Positions 8,414 through 18,170 of a stretch of DNA of 64,000 nucleotides are shown here, piece after piece. Source of the DNA: Candidatus Bacteroides merdavium. GTDB taxonomy: Bacteria > Bacteroidota > Bacteroidia > Bacteroidales > Bacteroidaceae. A program made the position numbers and the translations under genes. How positions within the stretch are numbered: the stretch's first letter is position 1; each line of letters opens with the position of its first letter. The DNA is taken from contig DXAV01000015.1 of assembly GCA_019116805.1 (NCBI GenBank), forward strand, positions 35,657 through 99,656, in the 5' to 3' direction. A model generated the notes under the pieces. It worked only from the letters and a program-made list of their open reading frames with translations. It was not told where the DNA came from and made no database searches.

Positions 8414-9763
8414 ATGGAAAGATATCAAGTTGCCATTATCGGCGGAGGCCCTGCGGGCTATACCGCCGCCGAAGCTGCCGGACGGGCAGGACTGAGCGTT
8501 GTGCTCTTTGAGAAGAACAGCCTGGGAGGCGTCTGCCTGAACGAGGGCTGCATCCCCACCAAGACGTTGTTGTATTCGGCCAAGACCTACGACGGCGCGC
8601 GCCATGCGTCGAAGTATGCCGTGTCGGCCGAGAACGTGGGCTTCGACCTGCCCAAAATCATCGCCCGCAAGCAGAAGGTGGTGCGCAAGCTGGTGCTGGG
8701 CGTCAAGGCCAAGCTGACGGCCCACAATGTAAAGATCGTGACAGGCACGGCCGAAGTGGTGGACAAGAACCACATACGCTGCGGCGAAGAGGTGTATGAG
8801 TGCGACAACCTGCTGCTCTGCACCGGTTCGGAGACGTTCATTCCGCCTATCGCAGGCGTGGACACTGTGCCCTACTGGACGCATCGCGACGCGCTCGACA
8901 ACAAGGAGCTACCCCAGTCGCTGGCCATCATCGGCGGCGGAGTCATCGGCATGGAGTTCGCCTCGTTCTTCAACAGCCTGGGCGTGCAGGTGACGGTCAT
9001 CGAGATGGTGGACGAGATACTGGGCGGCATGGACAAGGAACTCGCCGCCCTCCTGCGGGCCGACTATGCCAAGCGCGGCGTGAAGTTCATGCTCAGCACG
9101 AAGGTCGTTTCGCTGGCCGTGGCCGAAGGCGGGCAGGTACAGGTGGGGTATGAGAATGCCGAGGGTGCAGGCTCTGTCGTGGCCGAACGGCTGCTGATGA
9201 GCGTGGGTCGCCGCCCCGTGACGAAGGGTTTCGGGCTGGAGAACCTCGACCTGCAGAAGACCGAACGCGGCAGCATTGTGGTGGACGAACACATGCAGAC
9301 CTCCCTGCCCGGTGTCTATGTCTGCGGTGACCTGACGGGCTTCTCGCTCCTGGCCCATACCGCCGTGCGCGAGGCCGAAGTGGCCGTGAACCATATTGCA
9401 GGCAAGGAAGACGCGATGAGTTATCGTGCCATCCCCGGCGTGGTATATACCAATCCTGAGATTGCAGGTGTGGGCGAGACGGAAGAGTCGTTGCAGCGGA
9501 AAGGCATTGCCTGCCGTGTGGTCAAGCTGCCTATGGCCTATAGCGGCCGCTTCGTAGCCGAGAACGAAGGCGTGAACGGCCTCTGCAAGCTCATCCTGGC
9601 CGAGGACGACACTATTCTTGGAGCACATGTGCTGGGCAATCCCGCCAGTGAGATCATTACCCTGGCCGGTATGGCCGTCGAGCTGAAGCTCAAGATCAAG
9701 GAGTGGAAGAAGGTAGTCTTCCCGCATCCCACGGTGGGTGAGATTTTCCGTGAAGCGTTGTAA
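8414..9763 (+). CDS. lpdA: Dihydrolipoyl dehydrogenase
   Basis: 449 residues from ATG 8414. The open frame begins at 8378, but that extension overlaps the previous gene. FAD site GGGPAG near residues 10-15, redox-active disulfide CLNEGCIPTK (Cys41, Cys46), NAD site GGGVIG in the middle, and the C-terminal HPTVGEIFREAL with the catalytic His-Glu pair from the partner subunit. It reoxidises dihydrolipoamide in 2-oxoacid dehydrogenase or glycine-cleavage complexes, passing electrons to NAD. No E1 or E2 gene is adjacent, so which complex it serves cannot be told from context. Confidence 0.95.
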   Translation: MERYQVAIIGGGPAGYTAAEAAGRAGLSVVLFEKNSLGGVCLNEGCIPTKTLLYSAKTYDGARHASKYAVSAENVGFDLPKIIARKQKVVRKLVLGVKAKLTAHNVKIVTGTAEVVDKNHIRCGEEVYECDNLLLCTGSETFIPPIAGVDTVPYWTHRDALDNKELPQSLAIIGGGVIGMEFASFFNSLGVQVTVIEMVDEILGGMDKELAALLRADYAKRGVKFMLSTKVVSLAVAEGGQVQVGYENAEGAGSVVAERLLMSVGRRPVTKGFGLENLDLQKTERGSIVVDEHMQTSLPGVYVCGDLTGFSLLAHTAVREAEVAVNHIAGKEDAMSYRAIPGVVYTNPEIAGVGETEESLQRKGIACRVVKLPMAYSGRFVAENEGVNGLCKLILAEDDTILGAHVLGNPASEIITLAGMAVELKLKIKEWKKVVFPHPTVGEIFREAL

Positions 9764-9792
9764 TGTCTGTGTCCCAAATATAATATTCAATT

Positions 9793-9863
9793 TGTCATTC
9801 CGAGCGCAGTTGGGGAATCTTTTTCCTGTACAAGGAGATTCCTCAACTCCGTTCGGAATGACA
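9793..9863. repeat. Long palindromic intergenic element (about 28-base arms)
   Basis: TGTCATTCCGAGCGCAGT begins the left arm (9793-9820) and the right arm 9836-9863 is its inverted copy with three mismatches, around a 15-base loop. The GTCATTCCGA...TCGGAATGAC pattern resembles dispersed repetitive palindromes seen between genes in many bacteria. It lies between lpdA and dacB and may also end lpdA transcription, though the T-tract after it is short. Confidence 0.75.
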
Positions 9864-9913
9864 GTTTCTTTTTGATACATCTCCTTTCTTTTTTCCGATG
9901 CCCGCTTTTTGCC

Positions 9914-9921
9914 TATCTTTG
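9914..9921 (+). promoter_or_regulatory. -7 promoter element for dacB
   Basis: TATCTTTG, a perfect TAnnTTTG, 20 bases before ATG 9942. At the 19-base spacing the upstream tetramer is TTTT rather than TTTG. The predicted leader is only about 15 bases. Confidence 0.6.
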
Positions 9922-9941
9922 CAGCCGGAACAAACACACGT

Positions 9942-11426
9942 ATGCCCATGATGAAGACCATCCTCCTGTTCTCCCTGCTGCTCCTGACCAGCCTGTGCGA
10001 CCTGCGGGGGCAAAATCCGCTGTCGGCTGATAGCTTACTGCGCGCACGCCTCGACACGATTGTGAAACATGACCTGCCGCTGGGCGGCAACGCGGGTATC
10101 TGTATCTACGACCTGACGGCCGGACGCATGCTCTACGAACATCAGGCCGACAAGCTGTCGCGTCCCGCCTCGACCATGAAGGTGATGACGGCCATCACGG
10201 CGCTGGCACAACCGGGAGCCATGGAGCCGTTCCGCACGGAGCTGTGGACCACGGGCCGCGTGGCGGGCGACACGCTGCGGGGCGACCTCTACGTGGTGGG
10301 CGGCTTCGACCCCGAGTTCGACACGGACGACCTGGAGGAGCTTATCGGCGGCCTGACGCGGCGGGGCATCCGCGTGGTGGACGGCCGTATCGTGGGCGAC
10401 GTGTCGATGAAGGACTCGCTCTACTGGGGCTCGGGCTGGCTGTGGGACGACGCTCCTGCCGCCTATCAGCCCTACCTCTCGCCGCTGATGCTGAACAAGG
10501 GTGTGCTCCAGCTATCCATACTTCCCGACGAGCGGGGGCTCTCGGCGCTGGTCATCGGCAACCCTTCTTCCTCTTATTATACGATAGAGAACCACACGCG
10601 CAGCCACTGGCCCGCCGCGGGGCCGCTGCGCGTGACGCGCAACTGGATGGAGAACGGCAACCGCATTATCCTGCAGGGCAATGTGCGGGCGGCGGAGGGA
10701 CGCTCGTTCAGCCTCTTCGACTCGGGCCGCATGTTCATGCACGTCTTTGTGGAGCGGCTGCTGGAGGCGGGCATCCGCTGTACGGCCGTCACAGACAGCG
10801 CCCGTGCGGGTATCGAGGCGGCCTACTGCTTCGGTGAGCTGCCCCGCGACGAGGGACGGACGAGGCTGGCTACGCACGAGACTCCCCTGCAGGCCGTGCT
10901 CGACGAGATGCTCAAGGAGAGTGACAACCTGAACGCCGAAGCCATGCTCTGCCGGGCGGGCGTGCTGGCTTCGGGCGGCAAGAAGCGGGTGTCGGCCAAG
11001 GACGGACTAGATGCCATGCGGACCCTCATCAGGCGCGTCGGGCTGAACCCGAAGCACTACAGCCTGGCCGACGGGTGCGGCCTGTCGCACTACGACTACC
11101 TCTCGCCCGAACTGCTGGTGGCCATGCTTCGCTATGCCTACTCGCGCAGCGACATCTTCTCGCCGCTCTACAAGGCCCTGCCCGTGAGCGGGGTGGACGG
11201 CACGCTGAAGTACCGCATGGGTTACGGCACGCCCGCCTTCCGGCAGGTGCATGCCAAGACCGGCTCCTATACGGGCATCAATGCGCTGGCGGGTTATTTG
11301 AAGACCACTGAGGGGCATTGGGTGGCCTTCGCCATCATGACGCAGAACGTGCTTTCGGGTCGCCAGGCACGGGCTTTTCAGGATGCCGTGTGTCTGGAGG
11401 TGGTGAAGGCTTCCATCAAGAAATAA
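9942..11426 (+). CDS. dacB: D-alanyl-D-alanine carboxypeptidase/endopeptidase (PBP4, peptidase S13)
   Basis: 494 residues. A TTG at 9909 would extend the frame but overlaps the -7 promoter element, so ATG 9942 is chosen. Signal peptide (ILLFSLLLLTSLC), then the three penicillin-binding motifs: SxxK as STMK at residues 77-80, SxN as SDN in KESDNLNAEAM, and KTG in HAKTGSYTG. The long insert between the first two motifs is typical of PBP4/S13. It trims or cleaves peptidoglycan cross-links in the periplasm. It converges on trpA with only three bases between the stop codons. Confidence 0.93.
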   Translation: MPMMKTILLFSLLLLTSLCDLRGQNPLSADSLLRARLDTIVKHDLPLGGNAGICIYDLTAGRMLYEHQADKLSRPASTMKVMTAITALAQPGAMEPFRTELWTTGRVAGDTLRGDLYVVGGFDPEFDTDDLEELIGGLTRRGIRVVDGRIVGDVSMKDSLYWGSGWLWDDAPAAYQPYLSPLMLNKGVLQLSILPDERGLSALVIGNPSSSYYTIENHTRSHWPAAGPLRVTRNWMENGNRIILQGNVRAAEGRSFSLFDSGRMFMHVFVERLLEAGIRCTAVTDSARAGIEAAYCFGELPRDEGRTRLATHETPLQAVLDEMLKESDNLNAEAMLCRAGVLASGGKKRVSAKDGLDAMRTLIRRVGLNPKHYSLADGCGLSHYDYLSPELLVAMLRYAYSRSDIFSPLYKALPVSGVDGTLKYRMGYGTPAFRQVHAKTGSYTGINALAGYLKTTEGHWVAFAIMTQNVLSGRQARAFQDAVCLEVVKASIKK

Positions 11427-11429
11427 TAA

Positions 11430-12209
11430 CTAATCCTTTGTCAACGCTTCTTTCAGCCGGGCGATGGCCAGAGCCGCGTCGCCCCCGGCCTCGCTGAGCA
11501 GGGTAACTAACCGGCTGCCGATGATGGCGCCCGACGAGGCCCTGCAGGCCGCTTCGAACGTGGCCTTGTTGGAGATGCCAAAGCCCACCAGCCGCGGATG
11601 CTTCAGTCTCAGGCTGTCGATGCGGCGGAAGTAGGCCTGCTTCTGCTCGTCGAACGAACGCTGGGCTCCCGTCACGGCTGCCGACGACACCATGTAGATG
11701 AAGCCTCCCGTGTGTCGGTCGATCTCTCGTACTCGTTCGTCGCTCGTCTCGGGCGTGACGAGCATCACCACGTGCAGGTCGTAACGTTCGGCCGTGGCCT
11801 GGTAGTGCTCGCGGTATTCGCGCAGGGGCAGGTCGGGGATGATGAGGCCGTCGATGCCGCACGCCCGGCAGCGCTGGCAGAAGGCCTCGAAGCCGAACTG
11901 GAGGATGGGGTTAAGGTAGCCCATCAGCAGCAGGGGGATGTGCACTGTGCGGCGGATGTCGGCCAGCTGGTCGAAGAGGCGGCGCAGGCTCATGCCGTTG
12001 CGCAGGGCAGTAGTGGCAGCCTGCTGGATGACGGGGCCATCGGCCAGGGGGTCGCTGAAGGGGATGCCTATCTCGATCATGTCCACACCTGCGTCCTGCA
12101 GGGCCTGGATAGTGGCGGCGGTGCCGTCGGGGGTGGGGCAGCCGGCACAGAAGTAGATGGAGAGGATGCGGCTGCTCTTGGTCTGGAAAAGTTGGTCTAT
12201 ACGGTTCAT
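11430..12209 (-). CDS. trpA: Tryptophan synthase alpha subunit
   Basis: 259 residues, normal family length. The catalytic region DMIEIGIPFSDPLADGP carries the acid-base Glu and the substrate Asp, and later LIIPDLP and GFGISN match loop 6 and the phosphate site. It converts indole-3-glycerol phosphate to indole and glyceraldehyde 3-phosphate and channels indole to TrpB. It is the last gene of the operon, 24 bases after trpD, whereas its partner trpB is the first gene 4.5 kb upstream. Confidence 0.95.
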   Translation of the reverse strand: MNRIDQLFQTKSSRILSIYFCAGCPTPDGTAATIQALQDAGVDMIEIGIPFSDPLADGPVIQQAATTALRNGMSLRRLFDQLADIRRTVHIPLLLMGYLNPILQFGFEAFCQRCRACGIDGLIIPDLPLREYREHYQATAERYDLHVVMLVTPETSDERVREIDRHTGGFIYMVSSAAVTGAQRSFDEQKQAYFRRIDSLRLKHPRLVGFGISNKATFEAACRASSGAIIGSRLVTLLSEAGGDAALAIARLKEALTKD

Positions 12210-12233
12210 GGTTTTCTTGTTTATATTTCTTGT

Positions 12234-13229
12234 CTATCGGTTTATTTCAATGAATTTCTTCAGTGTCTTGAGTGCCTGCCCGCTTTCCAGCGAACGGCGG
12301 GCGATGTCGATGCACTCGCCTATCTCCTTGTCCGGCTCCATGAGCTGGATGGCGAAGGCGGCGTTCACCAGTACACAGTGCTTCTGGGCCGGCGTGGCGC
12401 GGTTGGTGAGCACGGCGTCGAAGATGCGGCTCGCGTCCTCGCGGTTCCGGCCCCCTTGCAGGTCGGTGGGGCGTGCGGGTTCGAAGCCCAGCTCCTGCGG
12501 GCGGTAGATGCGCTCGTCGCGGCGGGTCATTACCTTGAACTCGTCGGTCAGGGAGATTTCGTCGTAGTTGTCAAGGCTGTTGACCACGGCAAACTCCACG
12601 CCCGCCTTGCAGAATACGTAGGTGTAGAGGCGCATCAGCGACAACTGGCTGACGCCCAGCAGCTGGTAGGCCGGGCGGCAGGGGTTGACGAGCGGTCCCA
12701 GCAGGTTGAACAGGGTACGCACGCCCAACGACTTGCGCACGGCGGCCACCGACTTCATGGCGGGGTTGAAGAGCTGGGCATGCAGGTAGGCCAGGTTGCA
12801 TTCGTCCATACTGCGGCGCAGGGTGTCGAGATTGGCAGTGAAGCGGATGCCGTGCTCCTCGATGACGTCGCTCGCGCCGCTTACCGACGTGGCGCCATAG
12901 TTGCCGTGCTTGGCCACCTTGTAGCCCGCGCCTGCCACGACGAAGCAGGCGCAGGTGGAGATGTTGAACGTGTTCTTGCCATCGCCTCCGGTGCCCACGA
13001 TGTCGATGGGGCGGTAGGGGGCGAAGTCGATGGGTACGCGTGTCTGCATCAGCGCCTCGCGGAAGCCGGTCAGCTCGTCCACGGTGATGTCGCGCATGCG
13101 GAAGGCCGTCAGCAGGGCAGCCACCTGTGCGTCGGGGTAGCGGCCGGCCGTGATGTCGAGCAGCAGCTGGCGGGCCTCGGCCTCGCTCAGGTGCTCGTGG
13201 TTGAAGAGTCGGGAAAGTATCTGTTTCAT
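12234..13229 (-). CDS. trpD: Anthranilate phosphoribosyltransferase
   Basis: 331 residues from ATG 13229; longer upstream reading overlaps trpG. The PRPP-binding glycine loop D-I-V-G-T-G-G-D-G and the following NTFNIST are intact, then KVAKHGNYGATSVSGASDV for the anthranilate site. It joins anthranilate to PRPP. The initiation region directly upstream is built of seven-base repeats (13230-13258) with no Shine-Dalgarno sequence. It is not fused to trpG, unlike in enterobacteria. Confidence 0.95.
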   Translation of the reverse strand: MKQILSRLFNHEHLSEAEARQLLLDITAGRYPDAQVAALLTAFRMRDITVDELTGFREALMQTRVPIDFAPYRPIDIVGTGGDGKNTFNISTCACFVVAGAGYKVAKHGNYGATSVSGASDVIEEHGIRFTANLDTLRRSMDECNLAYLHAQLFNPAMKSVAAVRKSLGVRTLFNLLGPLVNPCRPAYQLLGVSQLSLMRLYTYVFCKAGVEFAVVNSLDNYDEISLTDEFKVMTRRDERIYRPQELGFEPARPTDLQGGRNREDASRIFDAVLTNRATPAQKHCVLVNAAFAIQLMEPDKEIGECIDIARRSLESGQALKTLKKFIEINR

Positions 13230-13249
13230 GAGTGGTTGATGGTTAGTGG

Positions 13250-13258
<9 letters not shown>
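13230..13258. repeat. Heptanucleotide repeat at the trpG/trpD junction
   Basis: On plus the bases read as copies of TGGTTGA, TGGTTAG, TGGTTAA and TGATTTA in series. The run covers the last codons of trpG and the whole 20-base space before the trpD start codon. The same TGGTTAG word recurs at 52300-52320. Confidence 0.7.
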
Positions 13259-13828
<570 letters not shown>

Positions 13829-13855
13829 GAGAATGTAAGTCTTTAAATCATTCAG

Positions 13856-14473
13856 TTATTTGGTTAACTCTTGCAGGAAGCCGCGCAGCCGCTCCACGTC
13901 CTTCAGGCCGGGAGTCGTCTCGAAGCGGCTGTTGAGGTCGATGCCTGCCAGCTGCGGATGATGGAACTGACGGATGGCATTTGCGCTGCCTGCGTTGAGC
14001 CCTCCGCTTAGGAAGAACGGTGTGTGGCCGACGTAGCGGTGGAGCAAGCTCCAATCGAACTGCCGTCCCGTGCCGCCCAATTGGGGCGTCTTACTCTCGA
14101 AGAGAAAGTAGTCGCAGGCGCCGTGGTAGGCCTCCGTGGCAGCCACGTCTCGCGGATTAGCCAGATGGAGGGCTTTGATGACCTTCAGCCCGTGGCCTTC
14201 GCGCAATGATTGGCAGTACAGAGGTGATTCCTTGCCGTGCAGTTGCACATAGTCCAGCTCGAAACGGTCGGCATATGTTAGTACGGTTTCCTTGGTTTCG
14301 TTGACGAATACTCCGATGCGTCGGGCCCGGCAGGGCAGGTAGTCGGGCATCTGATAGACGAAGCGGGGCGAGCGGGGGTAGAACACGAAGCCGATGAAAT
14401 CCACGCCCAGCTCTTCGACTTGGCGGATGTTCTCGCCGTCGGTCATACCGCATACTTTGACAAGAAGGTTCAT
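13856..14473 (-). CDS. trpF: Phosphoribosylanthranilate isomerase
   Basis: 205 residues. Catalytic Cys in LVKVCGMTDGENI at the N-terminus, GFVFYPRSPRFV, a central DYVQLHGKE, and general acid Asp in GIDLNSRFE near the C-terminus. It is a TIM barrel carrying out the Amadori rearrangement of the pathway. The start overlaps the trpC stop by four bases (14470-14473), so trpC and trpF are probably translationally coupled. Confidence 0.95.
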   Translation of the reverse strand: MNLLVKVCGMTDGENIRQVEELGVDFIGFVFYPRSPRFVYQMPDYLPCRARRIGVFVNETKETVLTYADRFELDYVQLHGKESPLYCQSLREGHGLKVIKALHLANPRDVAATEAYHGACDYFLFESKTPQLGGTGRQFDWSLLHRYVGHTPFFLSGGLNAGSANAIRQFHHPQLAGIDLNSRFETTPGLKDVERLRGFLQELTK

Positions 14474-15306
14474 AAGGCGGAGGAAGTTTGGAGGTGAGAC
14501 ATCTGTTGGATGAAGGTGTGTAGCTCGTCGCCCGGGCGTTCGCTCCGCATGAAGCGTTCGCCGATGAGCAGTCCGCGGTAGCCATGGCGGCGCAGCAGGC
14601 AGGCCGTCTCGGCATCGTGGATGCCGCTTTCGGCCACCATTAGCGGGTGATGCTCCGTGCTTGCCGTGGCTTGTGCCAAGGCTTCAGCCAGGTCGATGGC
14701 ATGCGAGGCATCGGTGTGGAAGGTACCCAGGCTGCGGTTGTTCACCCCTACGAGGTCGGGGCGGCAGTCCAGATAGTCCAGTTCGTCGGGGGCGTGCAGC
14801 TCGAGCAAGATTTCCAGCCCCAGTTCGTGGGCCTGCTGTGCCAGTTCGCTGCACTGGTTTCGGTCGAGGCAGGCGGCGATGAGCAGCACGGCATCTGCTT
14901 CGACTACGCGTGCCTGCAACAACTGGTAAGGGTCGATGACGAAGTCCTTGCGCAGGATGGGTAGGCTGGTGAGCGGCCGTGCGGTAGTGAGGTCACCCAG
15001 CCTGCCGGCAAAGAAAGCCTCGTCCGTCAGGATGGAAAGGGCGGCGGCTCCTGCGGCCTCGTATTGGGGAATTACCTCGTCAGGTCGTGCCTCGCGGTTG
15101 ATCCAGCCCTTCGACGGCGAGCGGCGTTTGAACTCGGTGATGATGCCCGTGGACGAGGTGGCCAAGGCCTGTCTCAGGCTATGGGCAGTCCGTTGTCTCC
15201 TTTCGTCGGCTATGGCTGCCAGAAGGTCGGCAGTGAGGTGGCGTTTTTGCGTCTCCACCTCTTCGCGTTTGTGTGCGATGATTTCTTTCAGAATGTCTCT
15301 TTCCAT
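14470..15306 (-). CDS. trpC: Indole-3-glycerol phosphate synthase
   Basis: 278 residues. Start chosen at ATG 15306 because AAGGAG lies eight bases ahead; an ATG two codons earlier (15312) is too close to that site. Family motifs are present: IITEFKRRSPSKGWI (catalytic Lys), SILTDEAFFAG, LPILRKDFVIDPYQL, GVNNRSL and VAESGIH. It closes the indole ring. It is separate from trpF, in contrast to the E. coli fusion. Confidence 0.95.
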   Translation of the reverse strand: MERDILKEIIAHKREEVETQKRHLTADLLAAIADERRQRTAHSLRQALATSSTGIITEFKRRSPSKGWINREARPDEVIPQYEAAGAAALSILTDEAFFAGRLGDLTTARPLTSLPILRKDFVIDPYQLLQARVVEADAVLLIAACLDRNQCSELAQQAHELGLEILLELHAPDELDYLDCRPDLVGVNNRSLGTFHTDASHAIDLAEALAQATASTEHHPLMVAESGIHDAETACLLRRHGYRGLLIGERFMRSERPGDELHTFIQQMSHLQTSSAL

Positions 15307-15323
15307 TGTCATGTCTCCTTGGG

Positions 15324-16721
15324 CTAAAAGTTTTGTGCCAGTTCGATGGCGCGGCGCAGGGCCGCCAGCTTGTTGTTCACTTCCTGCAATTCGTTTTCTA
15401 CGTTGCTCTTGGCTACGATTCCGCCGCCTGCCTGGAACCACAATACGCTGTTTCGGCTCACGAAAGTGCGGATGGTGATGGCCTGGTTGAGCGAGCCGTC
15501 CAACCCGATGAAGCCGATGCATCCGCCGTAGGCACCGCGGTTGTGCGGTTCCAGTTCGCTGATGAGCTGCATGGCCCGTACTTTGGGCGCACCGCTCAAC
15601 GTGCCGGCGGGGAAAGTATCGAGGAAGGTCTTTACGGCATTGGCTTCCGGTCGCAGGTCGCCGCTGACGCGGCTGACGAGGTGGATGACGTGGCTGTACA
15701 GCTGTGGTTCACGGAAGAAGTCCACACGTACGTCGGTGCAGTTGCGTGCCAGATCGTTGCGTGCCAGATCGACGAGCATCACGTGTTCGGCGTTCTCCTT
15801 GGGGTCGTCCAGCAGACGTCGGGTAGCCGCTTCGTCTTCCTCGCGGTTGCCTGTGCGTCGGGTGGTACCTGCTATAGGGTCGATGTAGGCCCGTCCGTCG
15901 GCGATGCGGCAGTGCGTCTCGGGCGAGGAGCCGAAGATGCGGAAGCCTCCGAAATCGAAATAGAAGAGGTAGGGCGAAGGGTTGACGCTGCGCAGGGCAC
16001 GGTAGAGGTTGAAGTCGTCGCCTTCGAACCGTTGCTCGAAGCGGCGCGACAATACCATCTGGAATACGTCGCCCCGCAGGCAGTGGGCAATGGCACGGCG
16101 GATGTTGGCGCGGTGTTCGTCGTCGGTCAGTGTGGAGGTCACTTCTCCCGTTGGGTGGAAACCATACGTAGGAAAGTTGCGGTTCATTACGGCGGTCTGT
16201 ACCTGGTCCAGGCCACTGGTCTCACCTTCGCCCAGCATCTCGACGAACATCAGTTCGTGGTTGAAGTCATTGAAGACGATGAGGTATCGGTAGAGGATAT
16301 AGAGGGCGTCGGGAGCATCGTTGCGTTCCTGGCGGCTGTCCTTCACGGCAATGCCTTCAAGGTAGCGCACGGCGTTGAACGAGGTGTAGCCGTAAAGACC
16401 ACAGTAACGGCTTCCTTCGCCTGTAACCTGGAAGCGGGACAGGAAGTGATTCAGGGCCGACGCCATGTCCCCTTCGGCTTCCAGTGTGCTTTCCCGCCGT
16501 GAGCCGTCGGGCATTCGGGTTACGACGGTGCCATGCTCGATACTGATAGAGGCGATAGGGCAGAGGCCGATGAAGGAGCGGCCGTTCTCGCCTCCATGGT
16601 AATCAGAGCTCTCCATGAGGGCACTTTGCGGGAAGAGGTCGCGCAGTTTCAGGTACGTGCTGACCGGGGTGTGGATGTCGCTAGGCAGGGTACGTGTTTG
16701 GGTAGTGTAACGGTAAGTCAT
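15324..16721 (-). CDS. trpE: Anthranilate synthase component I
   Basis: 465 residues. The N-terminal regulatory part contains ALMESSDYHGGENGRSFIG, matching the tryptophan-binding L-L-E-S loop region, so feedback inhibition is likely. The C-terminal chorismate-binding domain has IAGTTRRTG, DLARNDLARNC, GTLSGAPKVRAMQ and the final AGGGIVAKSNVENE with the catalytic and Mg-binding Glu residues. Its start overlaps the trpB stop by four bases, and trpC follows 17 bases after its stop. Confidence 0.95.
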   Translation of the reverse strand: MTYRYTTQTRTLPSDIHTPVSTYLKLRDLFPQSALMESSDYHGGENGRSFIGLCPIASISIEHGTVVTRMPDGSRRESTLEAEGDMASALNHFLSRFQVTGEGSRYCGLYGYTSFNAVRYLEGIAVKDSRQERNDAPDALYILYRYLIVFNDFNHELMFVEMLGEGETSGLDQVQTAVMNRNFPTYGFHPTGEVTSTLTDDEHRANIRRAIAHCLRGDVFQMVLSRRFEQRFEGDDFNLYRALRSVNPSPYLFYFDFGGFRIFGSSPETHCRIADGRAYIDPIAGTTRRTGNREEDEAATRRLLDDPKENAEHVMLVDLARNDLARNCTDVRVDFFREPQLYSHVIHLVSRVSGDLRPEANAVKTFLDTFPAGTLSGAPKVRAMQLISELEPHNRGAYGGCIGFIGLDGSLNQAITIRTFVSRNSVLWFQAGGGIVAKSNVENELQEVNNKLAALRRAIELAQNF

Positions 16722-17908
16722 AAGTTGTATTCGTTTTGATGTTTCAGATAGGTGTCCATGTCTTTGTCGCCACGCCCCGATACGGTGATGACGACTACAT
16801 CGTCGGGCTTGGTCTGGAGGCGGGGCAGCACGGCCAGTGCGTGAGCGCTCTCCAGTGCGGGGATGATGCCTTCCAGCCGGGTCAGCTCATAGGCGGCACG
16901 CAGGGCTTCGTCATCGTTGACGGCCAGAACATCGGCCCGCTTCGTGGCGGCCAGGTGGGCGTGCAGAGGGCCGATGCCCGGGTAGTCCAGTCCGGCGGAG
17001 ATGGAGTAAGGCTCGGTTACTTGTCCGTCCTCGTCTTGGATGACATAGGTGCGTGCGCCGTGCAGGATGCCCGTGCGTCCCAGTGCCAATGTAGCTGCCG
17101 TCTTGCCAGAATCCACGCCTAATCCGCCAGCTTCGGCCAGTACGATGTGTACCCGTGGGTCGTCCAGGAACCTTAGCAGGGTACCGGCAGCATTGCTGCC
17201 TCCGCCCACGCAGGCTATCAGGTGGTCGGGCTGTTCGCGGCCTTCGAGTTCGGTCAGCTGGCGGGCAATCTCCTCGCCGATGACTGACTGCAGGTGGGCC
17301 ACCAGTTGCGGGTAAGGATGCGGGCCTACGGTAGAACCTATCAGGTAATAGGTATCGTCGGGATGGCAGCACCAGTAGCGGATAGCCTCGTTGGTGGCAT
17401 CCTTCAGTGTGGCGTTACCCGAAGTGACAGATACTACCTGCGCACCCAGCATCTTCATTTTTTCCACATTGACATGCTGGCGTTCGATATCGGTTTTTCC
17501 CATGAATACAAGGCATTCCATGCCGGCCAAGGCACAGACGGTAGCGGCTGCCACGCCGTGCTGTCCGGCACCTGTTTCAGCAATGATGCGCCGCTTACCC
17601 ATGCGGCGGGCCAGCAGCATCTGGCCTACAGCGTTGTTGATCTTATGAGCCCCCGTGTGGTTTAGGTCTTCCCGCTTCAGATAGATTTTGCAGCCGTATT
17701 TCTCGGACAGGCGGCGGGTATGGTAGAGCGGCGACGGGCGACCTACGTAATGCCGAAGCAGGTCTTCGAATTCGCGTTTGAAATCATCGCTGGGCAGGAT
17801 GGTGCGGCAGGCCTCCTGCAGTTGGCTGACGCAGCGATGCAGGATTTCGGGGATATAAGCTCCGCCGAACTCACCGTAGTAGCCGTTTGAATCAATTGAG
17901 TAGTTCAT
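16718..17908 (-). CDS. trpB: Tryptophan synthase beta subunit
   Basis: 396 residues from ATG 17908; the frame stays open to 17974 but that stretch is the attenuator hairpin. PLP lysine is Lys89 in LNHTGAHKINNAVGQ. ETGAGQHGVA and the C-terminal SGRGDKDMDTY are intact. It condenses indole with serine. It is the first structural gene of the operon, directly behind the leader terminator, so its expression depends on read-through. Confidence 0.97.
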   Translation of the reverse strand: MNYSIDSNGYYGEFGGAYIPEILHRCVSQLQEACRTILPSDDFKREFEDLLRHYVGRPSPLYHTRRLSEKYGCKIYLKREDLNHTGAHKINNAVGQMLLARRMGKRRIIAETGAGQHGVAAATVCALAGMECLVFMGKTDIERQHVNVEKMKMLGAQVVSVTSGNATLKDATNEAIRYWCCHPDDTYYLIGSTVGPHPYPQLVAHLQSVIGEEIARQLTELEGREQPDHLIACVGGGSNAAGTLLRFLDDPRVHIVLAEAGGLGVDSGKTAATLALGRTGILHGARTYVIQDEDGQVTEPYSISAGLDYPGIGPLHAHLAATKRADVLAVNDDEALRAAYELTRLEGIIPALESAHALAVLPRLQTKPDDVVVITVSGRGDKDMDTYLKHQNEYNL

Positions 17909-17950
17909 TGTTGCAATGTATTTTGAGGTTATTGTTTTTAGGGTTGGGAT

Positions 17951-17993
17951 AAAAAGAAAAGAGCTCCGTCGCAAGTTGCGGCGAAGCTCTTTT
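17951..17993 (-). terminator. Terminator hairpin in the trp leader (attenuator)
   Basis: On the minus strand AAAAGAGCTTCGCCGCAA pairs with the following TTGCGACGGAGCTCTTTT around a tiny loop (one C-A mismatch, one wobble). The run TTTTCTTTTTAT follows at once. It lies between the leader ORF and trpB, so it must be read through for trp expression. Confidence 0.9.
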
Positions 17994-18046
17994 CTTTGCT
18001 TGTCCTTTCCAGCTGTCCTGATCCTTTCGGAAGATGGAAGCAGGTA

Positions 18047-18139
18047 TCAATGACTGCATATACGAGTGTTGCCCCCTTTACGACTTTGTATGAGTTGTAA
18101 CGGTTGCCACCACCAATATTTATGCAGGTTAATAATCAT
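18047..18139 (-). CDS. trpL: Trp-rich leader peptide of the trp operon
   Basis: A 30-codon ORF, ATG at 18137-18139 and TGA at 18047-18049. It begins MIINLHKYWWWQPLQ: codons 9-11 are three consecutive TGG (18107-18115). It begins about 25 bases after the predicted transcription start and ends 54 bases before the terminator hairpin. CTGCATA of codons 5-7 (18121-18127) can pair perfectly with TATGCAG of codons 27-29 (18054-18060), a stem a ribosome stalled at the Trp codons would block. This is the layout of a ribosome-mediated attenuator. No clear Shine-Dalgarno is present, as is usual in Bacteroides. Confidence 0.88.
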   Translation of the reverse strand: MIINLHKYWWWQPLQLIQSRKGGNTRICSH

Positions 18140-18170
18140 GCTTTATTTACGTTTTAATGTTTTATGTGGG

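Noticed and set aside
15306..16502. 398-codon plus-strand frame opposite trpE
   Set aside because: Antisense shadow; it would require overlap with the whole of trpE.
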